From NCBI GenBank assembly GCA_939800445.1, contig CALNGU010000015.1, forward strand, positions 1 through 36,919: a DNA stretch of 36,919 nucleotides, written 5' to 3'. The notes beneath the pieces were generated by a model, which was not told the origin of the DNA, did not search any database, and was given only the letters and a program-made list of their open reading frames with translations. A program made the position numbers and the translations under genes. Shown one piece after another: positions 1 to 8,643 of the stretch. Position 1 is the stretch's first letter. Each line of letters opens with the position of its first letter. Source of the DNA: an uncultured Bacteroidaceae bacterium (lineage in GTDB: Bacteria; Bacteroidota; Bacteroidia; Bacteroidales; Bacteroidaceae).

Positions 1-68
1 CGACAGGATTCAAACCTGTAACCTTCTGATCCGTAGTCAGATGCTCTATTCAGTTAAGCTACGGGACC
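1..68 (-). tRNA. tRNA-Arg (anticodon ACG), 3' end cut off by the window edge
   Basis: Read on the minus strand from 68, the sequence gives a 7-base acceptor strand (GGTCCCG), then TA, a D arm, an anticodon arm with loop CTACGGA (anticodon ACG at 34-32), and a T arm with stem ACAGG/CCTGT. Only the first two bases of the 3' acceptor strand (CG, pairing with the CG of the 5' strand) lie inside the window. The gene is normal as far as it is visible. Confidence 0.93.
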
Positions 69-87
69 TCCGTTCTCAAATCGGATG

Positions 88-95
88 CAAAGATA
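88..95 (-). promoter_or_regulatory. -7 promoter element for the tRNA-Arg gene
   Basis: The minus strand reads TATCTTTG, a full match to the Bacteroidetes -7 consensus TAnnTTTG, about 20 bases upstream of the tRNA 5' end. The expected -33 position (near 115-118) reads CTTC, a poor match to TTTG, so only the -7 box is well supported. Confidence 0.6.
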
Positions 96-135
96 GAGAT
101 AAAATTGAGAATACGAAGTATCTCACCGAGTTTTT

Positions 136-2433
136 TCACTCAAAGAATGATTCATTGAAGATTTGCCACCCGAGAGTGATGCCGAAACTCCACGAATTCG
201 CCGGGAAACGGGTGTAATTGACGTATGCCGAAATCGCCGCAAACGGCAGCACGCACACGCCTGACAGCTGCGCGAAACAGTTGTACTTGGAAAACAGTTT
301 GCCATACTGCGCATTGCCGAGGTTGTTCCTCTCGATCGGGAATATAGGCTGGAAATAATAGACCTCGCCGCGCACATGAAACATATCGTTGAATTTATAG
401 ATAGGCTTCAACCCTGCGGCAAGGTATTGATTTGCCCTGAAATCTTCGTTGTAAGTCAGCTTCAGTTGCGCAACTGGCGCAAACTCGCCGGCAGCCAACA
501 TCGTCGCCGTGTAGTTGTGTGAAAAGTTGCGCGAGGAATAATAGCCCTCGACATACGTCCCGAGCACCCAGTGGGATGTCAGCGGGAAGTAGGACTCGTT
601 CTTGTACGACAGTTGCAGCCACGCTATCTTGTCCTGGAAGTCATATTCATTCCCGCTGTAAGCTGAACGGAACCTCTCGCGGCCGGCATAGACCTGCGCG
701 ACGAGCTCATCGCGGCTGCCTTGCGTTGCAAACTGTTTAGTGTTGAGCGTGTTGCCACCAAAGAAGAGCGAGCCGCCGAGCAGGTCATAGGAACTCTTGT
801 CCCTGTCCATCTTCTCAAAGTCAACGACACTCGACTGCAAGTAGGTGTCCTTTTGGCTGGCAACGCCGAAGCTGATTTCGGTCTTCTTGTTGAGCATGAA
901 AGGAAACGCCACCTTCACCTTGATGAAAGTCTCCGTCTTACGGTTTATGGAAGGTGTGCCACGCTTGAAAAACATCTCATCGCGCTGGAAATAGTCGAAA
1001 GAGTTGTAGGAAGCTATGACCCTGTAGGATGTCGGTATGGCGGTAGCAAGATCAATCTTGGCCGACAATTGCAGGTTGTTGTACACCTTGCCAAGTTGCC
1101 CGTCGAGCGTGAACTCTTTGGAGTAGTAGTTAAGGTCCTTGTAGGACACCCCGACGTAAACCTGGTTTGAAGTGTTGGAAATGTGGCCTCCCAATTTTAT
1201 TGAGAACGGAGTGCCCATCTTCACATCAAGATACAGGTCGTAACACCCGTCCGCCTCGTCATAGACTGCATGGGGGATTATCTCGGAAATTATACCGTCA
1301 GTCAGCAACTTAAAGTAGCTTGTCTTGAAGTCGTCGAAAGTGAATGTCCCTTTTGTCTTGCTGGTGTTGTAGATTTCCCTCCTGATGTAATAGCTCTGCC
1401 TCGGTGTCGCCCCGTTGACATGGATGTCCTTGAAGACAAGCGCAGGCAGGGATTTCTTGTACAACTCGCGACGCAAATCCATCTCAGCCTTGCCTACCCT
1501 GCGTGTGATACGGCTCTTGATGGTGTCCATCATGGATATGGCGCGGTCGTAGCCTATTTGCGATATCTTTTCCACCTTATCAAAATCCAAAAGACTCACA
1601 TCGGTAAAGTAGAAACGCATGAGTATGTCCATGCTGTCAGGCAACGAATAGTCGCTCTTCTGCATTATCATATTTTCGACTTGCCCGATGATGTCCCTCT
1701 CGTCCGGCTTCTTGGGATTGGAGGCGACGACACTGCCGATGATGATGTCGGGAGCAAAATCCTCATCCATCACATCTGCCGGGAAATTGTTGTAGATGCC
1801 ACCGTCGTAGACAAGGGTGGAATCGTTCATGATAGGCTTGAACACCAGCGGGAAAGTCATTGATGCCCTCACGGCATCACCGAGGTCGCCATTGCGGTAT
1901 ATGATTTCACGCTTATGGTAAACGTCCGAAGCCACGCTGCGAAACGGTACAAATAAATCGTCAAAGTTCCCCCGGCACTGTGCGGTCGCAGCCGTGAAGA
2001 CTTGCAAGAAGGCAATGTTCATCTGCACCGGGTTGACAAGGCTCGTGGGCAGGAAATGCTGCTTGCGCGATGTCGAATCCTTGAACGAAATCTTCAGATT
2101 GAAAAAATCCGGAGTATGGCGGTCACGCTTGAAATAATAGATGTACTTATCGTCTATTTGCCCTGTATACCACTTTTTGAAATCATCAGATTTCACGAGA
2201 TGCTCCATCTCCTCGGGCGTATACCCCATGGCATAGAGCGCACCGACGATTGCCCCCATCGACGTGCCGGTGATGTAGTCGATGGGGATGTCATTTTCCT
2301 CAAGAGCTTTTATGATGCCAATGTGCGCCAAGCCCTTTGCCCCTCCACCACTCAACACGAGACCGACCTTTTGCGGATGAATGCTGAGGGAGACGAGCAA
2401 CAGAGCTATTATGGCAGCCAGGCATCGTTTCAT
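136..2433 (-). CDS. Patatin-like phospholipase with C-terminal outer-membrane beta-barrel
   Basis: The 765-residue product is predicted to be a surface or periplasmic lipid acyl hydrolase carried on an outer-membrane barrel (RssA/PlpD-type). Residues 1-21 form a signal peptide. The patatin domain follows at once: oxyanion loop SGGGAKG (28-34), nucleophile elbow GTSMG with Ser58, and the dyad Asp210 in DGG. The segment DAVRASMTFP is also typical. Residues about 340-430 resemble a POTRA-like unit, and the rest is rich in alternating aromatic strands ending in Phe-Glu, as in Omp85-type barrels. The ATG at 2433 was chosen over an in-frame TTG three codons upstream because the signal peptide starts there. 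It is the last gene of a tightly spaced minus-strand run. Substrate unknown. Confidence 0.9.
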   Translation of the reverse strand: MKRCLAAIIALLLVSLSIHPQKVGLVLSGGGAKGLAHIGIIKALEENDIPIDYITGTSMGAIVGALYAMGYTPEEMEHLVKSDDFKKWYTGQIDDKYIYYFKRDRHTPDFFNLKISFKDSTSRKQHFLPTSLVNPVQMNIAFLQVFTAATAQCRGNFDDLFVPFRSVASDVYHKREIIYRNGDLGDAVRASMTFPLVFKPIMNDSTLVYDGGIYNNFPADVMDEDFAPDIIIGSVVASNPKKPDERDIIGQVENMIMQKSDYSLPDSMDILMRFYFTDVSLLDFDKVEKISQIGYDRAISMMDTIKSRITRRVGKAEMDLRRELYKKSLPALVFKDIHVNGATPRQSYYIRREIYNTSKTKGTFTFDDFKTSYFKLLTDGIISEIIPHAVYDEADGCYDLYLDVKMGTPFSIKLGGHISNTSNQVYVGVSYKDLNYYSKEFTLDGQLGKVYNNLQLSAKIDLATAIPTSYRVIASYNSFDYFQRDEMFFKRGTPSINRKTETFIKVKVAFPFMLNKKTEISFGVASQKDTYLQSSVVDFEKMDRDKSSYDLLGGSLFFGGNTLNTKQFATQGSRDELVAQVYAGRERFRSAYSGNEYDFQDKIAWLQLSYKNESYFPLTSHWVLGTYVEGYYSSRNFSHNYTATMLAAGEFAPVAQLKLTYNEDFRANQYLAAGLKPIYKFNDMFHVRGEVYYFQPIFPIERNNLGNAQYGKLFSKYNCFAQLSGVCVLPFAAISAYVNYTRFPANSWSFGITLGWQIFNESFFE

Positions 2434-2438
2434 AGGTG

Positions 2439-2894
2439 TCAATCACTGATTATGCGGATGACATACTCGCTGACACGCACGACAGTGTAACGCTTCAAGA
2501 AATACTCACTGCCTGAGATTGGCGCGCCACCGTTCCAAAGGTTGTACTGTGCACCGCACATTGGACAAGCCGCCTTGCCAGAAAAATTGTCGTCCACCAA
2601 TTCCACAGCCACCTTGCGGTTAGCCTCAACAGGGCAGGCACTGTCATAGGCATAATACTGATTGTCAAGCAGGGAACTCCCGACCAAAAGACCAGCATAG
2701 CCGATTGGTGCATTCGTGTTGGGAAATGTCTTCATTTCCATAAAGTACCCCGGGGTCTGCAAGCCGATGTATGCCGCCTGCCGCATATCACAATCAACCG
2801 ACCTGAACGTCATGCCAGGAATCGTGGTCTCAGCCTTCTGGCATGAGACAAGCAGCGACAAGAGCAGCAACAAGCATGACGCGAGCCTAATCAT
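2439..2894 (-). CDS. Rieske-like lipoprotein with altered cluster ligands
   Basis: This is a 151-residue predicted lipoprotein. The ATG at 2894 was chosen because it gives a clean lipoprotein signal ending in lipobox LVSC (Cys18); the longer reading has an unlikely basic extension. The second half looks like a Rieske fold: an ACP turn with Cys87, a CPMCG loop with Cys110 and Cys113, then a G-rich turn and LKRY before the last strand. A true Rieske [2Fe-2S] site uses CxH and CxxH. Here the first His is replaced by Val and the second by Cys, so a normal 2Cys/2His cluster cannot form. Loss of the cluster or another metal site are both possible. It overlaps the upstream SRPBCC gene by 8 bases and is followed 5 bases later by the patatin gene, suggesting translational coupling. 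Confidence 0.75.
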   Translation of the reverse strand: MIRLASCLLLLLSLLVSCQKAETTIPGMTFRSVDCDMRQAAYIGLQTPGYFMEMKTFPNTNAPIGYAGLLVGSSLLDNQYYAYDSACPVEANRKVAVELVDDNFSGKAACPMCGAQYNLWNGGAPISGSEYFLKRYTVVRVSEYVIRIISD

Positions 2895-3300
2895 AGTTGA
2901 CCTGTGACAACATCTCGGCAAGTTTTTCCACAGCTTCCTCAATCTTTCCTTTCATGAGATTGCGGGTGAGGATATTGAGATTTATCTTCACTGTCACTCT
3001 CATCTTGGATGTCTGCGCATCGATAGGCACGATTTGAATCCACAGATTGAATGCTATCGGGGAGTCGGGCGAACCGAATTTGACGGTCTTGCACGGCTCA
3101 CGCTCAACAATGCTCAATGTCACCTTGCCAACGGGGGCGACCGTGACGGTCACATTGTCACTGTCATAGGTGAGTGACTGCACCTTGTCCTCTGGAATCT
3201 TGTCCTTGACACGCTCAAGATTGTTCAAGTCAGAGACCAAGGCATAGACTTTCTCTTGCGGATAAGGGATGACCTTTATGCTGCTTTCAAATTTATCCAT
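2887..3300 (-). CDS. SRPBCC (START-like) family protein
   Basis: The 137-residue product looks like a small START/polyketide-cyclase fold: an N-terminal strand followed by PQEKVYALVSDLNNLERV, several beta strands (VTVTVAPVGKVTLSIVERE), and a long C-terminal helix (MKGKIEEAVEKLAEML). Such proteins bind hydrophobic ligands in a cavity; the ligand here cannot be read from sequence. The ATG at 3300 is preferred because it lies 2 bases after the pyrE stop and because the usual family N-terminus begins there. There is no signal peptide, so it is probably cytoplasmic. Its position between pyrE and two envelope genes gives no firm clue to function. Confidence 0.75.
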   Translation of the reverse strand: MDKFESSIKVIPYPQEKVYALVSDLNNLERVKDKIPEDKVQSLTYDSDNVTVTVAPVGKVTLSIVEREPCKTVKFGSPDSPIAFNLWIQIVPIDAQTSKMRVTVKINLNILTRNLMKGKIEEAVEKLAEMLSQVNYD

Positions 3301-3302
3301 GC

Positions 3303-3935
3303 TCACTTCCCCCATTCCGACGGGTTTTTCCTCCACTCATGCAAAGTCTCAATCTGGCCTTCTGAGATATACCCGGTTTTCAAAGCCGTCTCGACCACTG
3401 CCTCATAGTCGGTCAGGGTCAACAATTTCACGTCAGCCTTTTCAAATGCTTCTTTCGCTACAGGGAAGCCGTAGGTGTAGGATGCGACCATGCCGATGAC
3501 TTTGCTGTTCATGTTGCGCAGGGCATTGACTGCCTTGAGGCTGCTGCCGCCAGTCGAAATCAAGTCTTCAACGACCACGACTTTCGCCCCTTCTGGCAAA
3601 TAACCTTCGACAAGGTTCTCAAGGCCATGGTCTTTCGGTGCTGAACGCACGTAGACGAATGGCAACTCAAGCAGGTCGGCAACCAACGCACCTTGGGCTA
3701 TTGCTCCTGTGGCGACACCTGCGATGACCTCGACTTCCGGGAAGTTCGCTTTTATGAGTTTTGCAAATTCATTTTTGATGTATGTCCGCAATGCGGGATA
3801 GGAAAGGGTTTTCCTGTTGTCGCAATAGAATGGAGATTTCCAACCCGAAGCCCAAGTGAATGGGTTGGCCGGTTGCAACTTTATGGCTTTGATGGCCAAC
3901 AATTCTTTTGCCAACTGTTCTTTTACGTCTTGCAT
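3303..3935 (-). CDS. pyrE: Orotate phosphoribosyltransferase
   Basis: PyrE joins orotate to PRPP to make OMP in de novo pyrimidine synthesis. The 210-residue length is normal. The PRPP-binding motif VVVVEDLISTGGSS spans about residues 119-132, preceded by the catalytic-loop region YVRSAPKDHGLENLVEG (95-111) with its lysine and histidine. The N-terminal FTWASGWKSPFYCDNR is the usual orotate-side segment. It starts 15 bases after the metH stop and ends 2 bases before the SRPBCC start, so it is probably co-transcribed with both. Confidence 0.97.
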   Translation of the reverse strand: MQDVKEQLAKELLAIKAIKLQPANPFTWASGWKSPFYCDNRKTLSYPALRTYIKNEFAKLIKANFPEVEVIAGVATGAIAQGALVADLLELPFVYVRSAPKDHGLENLVEGYLPEGAKVVVVEDLISTGGSSLKAVNALRNMNSKVIGMVASYTYGFPVAKEAFEKADVKLLTLTDYEAVVETALKTGYISEGQIETLHEWRKNPSEWGK

Positions 3936-3950
3936 ATCACTTTATGTTTT

Positions 3951-6680
3951 TTAATTGCTGAAATAATCTGGTTTCCGTTTTCTTGCCTCCTCCAAAGATA
4001 GGAGTTCCTGATGTGTCTTGCCGTGTTCTGCCCTTATTTTCTCATATTCGCCGCGCAATTCTTCCTTATATGCCGCACAAGACACTGGGTCGAGCAGTTT
4101 TTTCAATGCCGGCACGTTTTGTGAGGCATCCTTGACATGGACGACGATGCCCGAATAGTTTGGAGCTATCTTAATGGCCGTGTGCTTCAACGAAGTAGTC
4201 GCCCCACCTATCATCACGGGGATTTGCAAGCCTTCGGCCTCCATGAGCTTTACGACATTGACCATCTCGGCGAGCGACGGGGTTATCAGCCCGCTCAACC
4301 CGATGGCATCAACGTTCATTTCCTTGGCAGCACGCACTATGTCCTCGGCTTGCACCATGACTCCGAGGTCCACCACCTCATAATTGTTGCATGACAGCAC
4401 CACCGAGACGATGTTTTTACCGATGTCATGCACATCGCCTTTGACCGTTGCGAGGAGAATCTTGCCTGCGTAATGAGCCGATGACGCTTTCTCCTTTTCT
4501 ATATACGGTTGCAAAATCTCGACTGCTTTCTTCATCGTCCTTGCCGTCTTGACTATCTGGGGCAGGAACATCTTGCCTGACGAGAACAATTCCCCCACTC
4601 TGTCCATCCCGTCCATCAACGGTTTCTCGATGATGGCGATTGGCGAAGGATAGGATTGCAACGCCTCCGACAAATCTTCGGGCAGGAAATCGTCAACACC
4701 ATGCTGCAACGCATAGGCGAGCCTCTCGTCAAGCGGCAATGACCTCCACCCGAGCATTCCATGACTGTCAGTCCCGACAGGCGCAGAACCTGCCAGGGCA
4801 AGCACATCATTGAGTGCATCGTCCCGGCGGAATAGTATGAAATCCTCCAGCACCCTGACCTGCTCATCGCTCAGGTCGGCATAGGTGACTTTGGAATAGG
4901 GGTTGACGATTCCCATATTCATCCCCTCCTTTATTGCAAGGTTAAGGAACACTGCGTGGATTGCTTCCCGCACGAAATTGTTGCCACGGAAAGCAAACGA
5001 CAAATTACTTACCCCGCCACTGACATTGACGCCAGGCAGATGGGAATGTATCCAACCGACACAGCGTATGAAATCCAAAGCATAGCGGTCGTGCTCCTTC
5101 ATCCCGGTGCCGATTGCCAGGACGTTGGGGTCAAATATTATATCCTCCGGTTTCATACCAGCCTTGTCCACCAACAGGCCATAGGCTCGGCTACATATCT
5201 CTATTTTCCGTTCAAAAGTGTCGGCCTGCCCTTTTTCGTCAAAAGCCATGACGACGACGGCCGCCCCCAAAGCTTTCACCTCCCTTGCCCTTTCCAGGAA
5301 GATGCGTTCACCCTCTTTCAAGGATATGGAGTTGACGATTGACTTCCCTTGCAAGCACTTGAGACCGGCGGTAATCACGTCCCATTCCGACGAGTCTATC
5401 ATCACCGGCACGCGGGCTATCGACGGGTCGGAAGCCATGAGGTTGAGGAAATTGACCATCTCGCCGCGCACGTCGAGCATCCCGTCGTCCATATTCACGT
5501 CGAGCACTTGCGCCCCGTTCTCAACCTGCTCGCGAGCGATATGCAAGGCCTCGTCATAATTCTTCTCCTTTATCAGCCTGAGGAACTTCCTTGAACCTGC
5601 GACATTGCATCGCTCGCCTATGTTGACGAAGTTGAACTCCGGCTTCACGTCGAGTGCCTCCATCCCCGACAGGACGAGATTGCGCGTAGGGGTTGACGGC
5701 ACATGGACTTTGGCGCAGCCTATTATATCCGAGTATTTCCTGATGTGCTCGTCGGTCGTGCCGCAACAGCCGCCGACAATGTTGACATAGCCGCCGGACA
5801 GCACTTCAAGCATATCGCGTGCCATGTCGTCAGGCGACTGTTCGTACTCCCCAAATTCATTGGGCAACCCAGCGTTGGGATAGACACTGATGTAGCACGG
5901 CGCAATCGCCGACAACTGCTTGATGAACGGCTGCATCTGCTTGGCACCGAAAGAACAATTCAGCCCCATGGAGAAGATGTCATGGCACGACATCGAAGCG
6001 CAAAACGCCTCAAGTGTCTGCCCCGAGAGCGTGCGCCCCGAGTTGCCCGACAATGTGACCGACAGCATCACCGGCACTCTCCGCCCCACGGCAGCCATGG
6101 CCTTGTCGGCAGCATAGACGGCCGCCTTGGCATTGAGCGTGTCAAATATGGTCTCGATGAGCAGGGCATCCACCCCGCCAGCCACAAGCACCGCCATCTG
6201 CTCCTCATAGGCGGCAGCCAGCGTGTCAAAGTCTATCGCACGGGCGGCAGGATTCTCAACATCGGGGGAAATCGAGCAGGATTTATTGGTGGGGCCGACC
6301 GAAGCCACGACATAACGGGGCTTTGACGGGTCAGCTGCGGTATATTCGTCCACCAGCCTGCGGGCTATGCCGACGGCTGCGGCATTCATCTCGCGCACCA
6401 CGTCCTCCAGCCCATAGTCGGCCATGGAGACACGATTGGCGTTGAACGTGCAGGTCTCGATGATGTCAGCCCCCGCGTCAAGGTATTTGCGGTGGATGTC
6501 CGCCACCACTTCGGGCTTCGTCAGGCACAGGAGGTCGTTGTTGCCCTTCAACTGGCAATGATGGTCCTTGAACCTCGTGCCACGGAAGTCGTCCTCGCAC
6601 AGCCCGTACTGTTGAATCATAGTCCCCATCGCACCATCGAGGATGAGGACACGGCCGCGCACTGCATCGGCCAAAGTCAT
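3951..6680 (-). CDS. metH: Cobalamin-dependent methionine synthase, lacking the AdoMet reactivation domain
   Basis: MetH transfers a methyl group from 5-methyl-THF through cobalamin to homocysteine. The 909-residue product has the homocysteine/zinc domain (about 1-320, zinc ligands Cys242, Cys305 and Cys306 in NCS and GGCCG), the pterin-binding domain (about 345-610), the cap helices (about 640-730), and the B12 domain (735-880) with GDVHDIG, whose His751 is the lower cobalt ligand. It stops at residue 909, just where the E. coli enzyme begins its roughly 330-residue AdoMet-binding reactivation domain. Only 15 bases separate the stop from pyrE, so there is no degraded remainder. The ATG at 6680 has AGGTG upstream; an ATG at 6695 is also possible. 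Confidence 0.95.
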   Translation of the reverse strand: MTLADAVRGRVLILDGAMGTMIQQYGLCEDDFRGTRFKDHHCQLKGNNDLLCLTKPEVVADIHRKYLDAGADIIETCTFNANRVSMADYGLEDVVREMNAAAVGIARRLVDEYTAADPSKPRYVVASVGPTNKSCSISPDVENPAARAIDFDTLAAAYEEQMAVLVAGGVDALLIETIFDTLNAKAAVYAADKAMAAVGRRVPVMLSVTLSGNSGRTLSGQTLEAFCASMSCHDIFSMGLNCSFGAKQMQPFIKQLSAIAPCYISVYPNAGLPNEFGEYEQSPDDMARDMLEVLSGGYVNIVGGCCGTTDEHIRKYSDIIGCAKVHVPSTPTRNLVLSGMEALDVKPEFNFVNIGERCNVAGSRKFLRLIKEKNYDEALHIAREQVENGAQVLDVNMDDGMLDVRGEMVNFLNLMASDPSIARVPVMIDSSEWDVITAGLKCLQGKSIVNSISLKEGERIFLERAREVKALGAAVVVMAFDEKGQADTFERKIEICSRAYGLLVDKAGMKPEDIIFDPNVLAIGTGMKEHDRYALDFIRCVGWIHSHLPGVNVSGGVSNLSFAFRGNNFVREAIHAVFLNLAIKEGMNMGIVNPYSKVTYADLSDEQVRVLEDFILFRRDDALNDVLALAGSAPVGTDSHGMLGWRSLPLDERLAYALQHGVDDFLPEDLSEALQSYPSPIAIIEKPLMDGMDRVGELFSSGKMFLPQIVKTARTMKKAVEILQPYIEKEKASSAHYAGKILLATVKGDVHDIGKNIVSVVLSCNNYEVVDLGVMVQAEDIVRAAKEMNVDAIGLSGLITPSLAEMVNVVKLMEAEGLQIPVMIGGATTSLKHTAIKIAPNYSGIVVHVKDASQNVPALKKLLDPVSCAAYKEELRGEYEKIRAEHGKTHQELLSLEEARKRKPDYFSN

Positions 6681-6699
6681 CTTGTCACCTATCATCAAA

Positions 6700-7170
6700 T
6701 CATTTCTTGAAGAACCGATCCATATACCTCTTGTCATCCCGCTCCTTGATGGCCTCACGCTTGTCATATTGCTTCTTGCCCTTGGCCAACGCTATGACCA
6801 GCTTGGCAAGGCCGCGCTCGTTGATGAACAGCCTGACAGGCACGATGGTGAAGCCGCTCTCCTTGACCGCACGCTCCAGCTTGATGAGTTCTTTCTTCTC
6901 CAACAGCAGTTTGCGGTCGCGGCGGCTGGCGTGGTTGTTGTAGGAGCCATAGAAGTACTCCGACACATTCATATTCTTCACCCACAGCTCGCCCTTGACG
7001 AAGTAGCAGAAAGTGTCCACCAGGCTGGCCTTGCCGAGGCGGATGGACTTGATTTCAGTCCCCGTCAGGACGATGCCGGCCGTATACTGGTCGATGAACT
7101 CGTAGTCGAAGCTCGCCCTGCGGTTCTTGATGTTTATGTTGTTTCCCTTGAATAATCCTTTGGAAGCCAT
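6700..7170 (-). CDS. smpB: SsrA-binding protein SmpB
   Basis: SmpB delivers tmRNA to stalled ribosomes in trans-translation. The 156-residue product has the family signatures: [34 protein letters not shown], the [11 protein letters not shown] stretch, and the basic C-terminal tail ending [15 protein letters not shown] that mimics the tRNA anticodon arm. The ATG at 7170 (MASKGLF) lies 2 bases past the stop of the upstream membrane-protein gene; a longer in-frame start would overlap that gene and add residues the family lacks. No ssrA gene is visible here. Confidence 0.97.
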   Translation of the reverse strand: MASKGLFKGNNINIKNRRASFDYEFIDQYTAGIVLTGTEIKSIRLGKASLVDTFCYFVKGELWVKNMNVSEYFYGSYNNHASRRDRKLLLEKKELIKLERAVKESGFTIVPVRLFINERGLAKLVIALAKGKKQYDKREAIKERDDKRYMDRFFKK

Positions 7171-7172
7171 TC

Positions 7173-7748
7173 TCACATGAATTTGCAAAATAAGTAATAG
7201 ATGCCGCCGGCAACCACCACCTCAGACAGGAACGCCATCACCGTGAACACCAACCGGCGGTTGTCGTCGAAGTCGAAGAGCCGCCCGCACCCCTCCCAGA
7301 CCAGGAAGATGGTGTAGACCTGGCAAAGCCAGACCAATATCTTGAAATCAATCGGGAAGGCAAGCACCGTGTAGGTGACAAACAGCACCGTCATCGAATA
7401 GCCCAACAGCCGGTAGATGTCAGACTGGGCCACGACCACGCCAAACAACGACCTGGCGACCTTGCCAAGCACGAAAGCCGACACGAAGAACGACAGGAAC
7501 ACTGGCACGCACGTCACGCAGCAGCCGATGATGGCATCCTTGAACAAGGCGAAAGGCTGCGAAGCGTCGCCCACATAGCCCACCACGAAGTAGGCGATGA
7601 ACGACACCAGCCCCGCAAGCCCCATTAGCGGGTAGAAGTAGGACGACAGCACGTCAACCCCCTCGTCCTCGCGGGCTATCTCCTCCCACGTCTGCGACGG
7701 GCGCAGCAGGATGGAGACGAAACGTTTGTACATCCACTTGTAACTCAT
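7173..7748 (-). CDS. YIP1-family integral membrane protein
   Basis: The 191-residue product has about five hydrophobic segments (roughly 38-60, 68-95, 112-132, 136-152 and 166-189) and an amphipathic N-terminus with the [19 protein letters not shown] segment common to bacterial YIP1-domain proteins. The function of these bacterial proteins is not established. Its ATG overlaps the stop of the DUF4375 gene (ATGA), which suggests translational coupling and a possible joint role, though nothing in the sequence shows what that is. Confidence 0.8.
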   Translation of the reverse strand: MSYKWMYKRFVSILLRPSQTWEEIAREDEGVDVLSSYFYPLMGLAGLVSFIAYFVVGYVGDASQPFALFKDAIIGCCVTCVPVFLSFFVSAFVLGKVARSLFGVVVAQSDIYRLLGYSMTVLFVTYTVLAFPIDFKILVWLCQVYTIFLVWEGCGRLFDFDDNRRLVFTVMAFLSEVVVAGGIYYLFCKFM

Positions 7749-8245
7749 CTTATCTCGTCAATGAATTGGTCAATGTTGGCATCGACATACGCCGCGATGG
7801 CCCCGGCAAAGTCAGGCTCGCTGTCGATGAACTCGTCCTGAATGTCGTCAAACCGCTCATACTGCTCGTACATAGCCATGAACTCCTCGTCCGTCCTCTC
7901 CCGCTCCAAGTCCTCGCGGTTGGCGCGGTAGAGCTTGCCAGCCTTGTTGACCAACGCCGCGAGCCTCGGCACGCCCATCATGCGCACCGCCTTGGCAAAG
8001 GGGTTCATGAAGATGTAAGGCCCGTAACCATTCTGCACCAGCTGCACAAAGCCCCCCTCCATCACCTCGTCACGCAACGTCGCATAGGCCAGCAACGTGT
8101 TCTGCCACCCGTTCAACCCGGCCATCGCCTCGGCAGTCGGCTCGCCGCCGACAGCATCCCTGACCGCCCCGATGACGACATCGAGGAAAGCCGCCGCGCC
8201 CTCGCCGGCCGCAACGCGCAAATCGCAATCATTGACCACTACCAT
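7745..8245 (-). CDS. DUF4375 (DMP19-like) domain protein
   Basis: This is a 166-residue soluble acidic protein. The block NGWQNTLLAYATLRDEVMEGGFVQLVQNGYGPYIFMNPFAK, described here from about residues 58 to 97, is the characteristic DUF4375 core, followed by a charged helix (RANREDLERERTDEEFMAMYEQYERFDDI). The family fold is related to the DNA-mimic protein DMP19, but a DNA-mimic role here would be inference only. The ATG at 8245 is preferred because it sits 25 bases after a good -7 promoter box. It is the first gene of the minus-strand operon that runs down to the patatin gene. Confidence 0.8.
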   Translation of the reverse strand: MVVVNDCDLRVAAGEGAAAFLDVVIGAVRDAVGGEPTAEAMAGLNGWQNTLLAYATLRDEVMEGGFVQLVQNGYGPYIFMNPFAKAVRMMGVPRLAALVNKAGKLYRANREDLERERTDEEFMAMYEQYERFDDIQDEFIDSEPDFAGAIAAYVDANIDQFIDEIR

Positions 8246-8269
8246 ATTAATATAAACGATTGTGTCGCG

Positions 8270-8300
8270 CAAAGGTAGCAACTATTTCCCACTATGCAAG
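8270..8300 (-). promoter_or_regulatory. Promoter of the DUF4375-to-patatin operon
   Basis: On the minus strand the -7 box TACCTTTG (8277-8270) fits TAnnTTTG exactly, and a near -33 box CTTG (8300-8297) lies 19 bases upstream. It is the only good promoter seen ahead of the eight closely spaced minus-strand genes. Confidence 0.65.
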
Positions 8301-8422
8301 CACCATGCCACGCCGCCACTGGCGCACCGCGCGAGGACGGCGGCGGCAGCAAGCACAGGCACAAAACCGGCCCGCCTCGGGCACAAAACCACGCATCGCC
8401 AGACGCAAACCTGCGAGTGGTC

Positions 8423-8527
8423 ATAGATAAAGTTGAAACAAAACTTTTGAATATAAAAACAGAAGTTTTGTTTATTAAAACAAAAGTTTTGAATATATAA
8501 ACAAAACTTCTGAATATACTTTTCATC
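8423..8527. repeat. 21-bp tandem repeat array, four full units plus one partial
   Basis: The core sTTTTG (or CTTCTG) begins at 8444, 8465, 8486 and 8507, exactly 21 bases apart. Each unit has a dyad core CAAAA-s-TTTTG and an AT linker (aatataaaaa, tttattaaaa, aatatataaac, aatatac). The stretch 8423-8443 is a weaker fifth unit. The array lies in the 451-base gap between two divergent operons, well upstream of both promoters. The same repeat appears at the window end, and a variant with the same linker at 32025. Confidence 0.85.
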
Positions 8528-8623
8528 AGACCTCCTGCAAGTTTGCACCTGACACAATGCAAGTCCATGCCCCGTGTCCCCCGATTTCATGTCCGGCGAT
8601 TGGCGCAAAAAGCTCATGCCATG

Positions 8624-8643
8624 TTTTGCCAATCATGGCAAAA
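8624..8643. promoter_or_regulatory. Candidate operator: perfect 8-4-8 inverted repeat
   Basis: TTTTGCCA (8624-8631), spacer ATCA, and TGGCAAAA (8636-8643) form a perfect palindrome. It covers the -33 box of the promoter of the NifU-like/GGGtGRT operon, so a dimeric regulator bound here would affect that promoter. No regulator gene is adjacent. Confidence 0.55.

Noticed and set aside
721..1170. Plus-strand reading frames inside the patatin, MetH and other large genes
   Set aside because: They lie wholly within well-supported genes, lack family features, and reflect the GC-rich codon use of the opposite strand.
8423..8527. CRISPR array
   Set aside because: Units are contiguous and 21 bases long with no unique spacers, and no cas gene is present.
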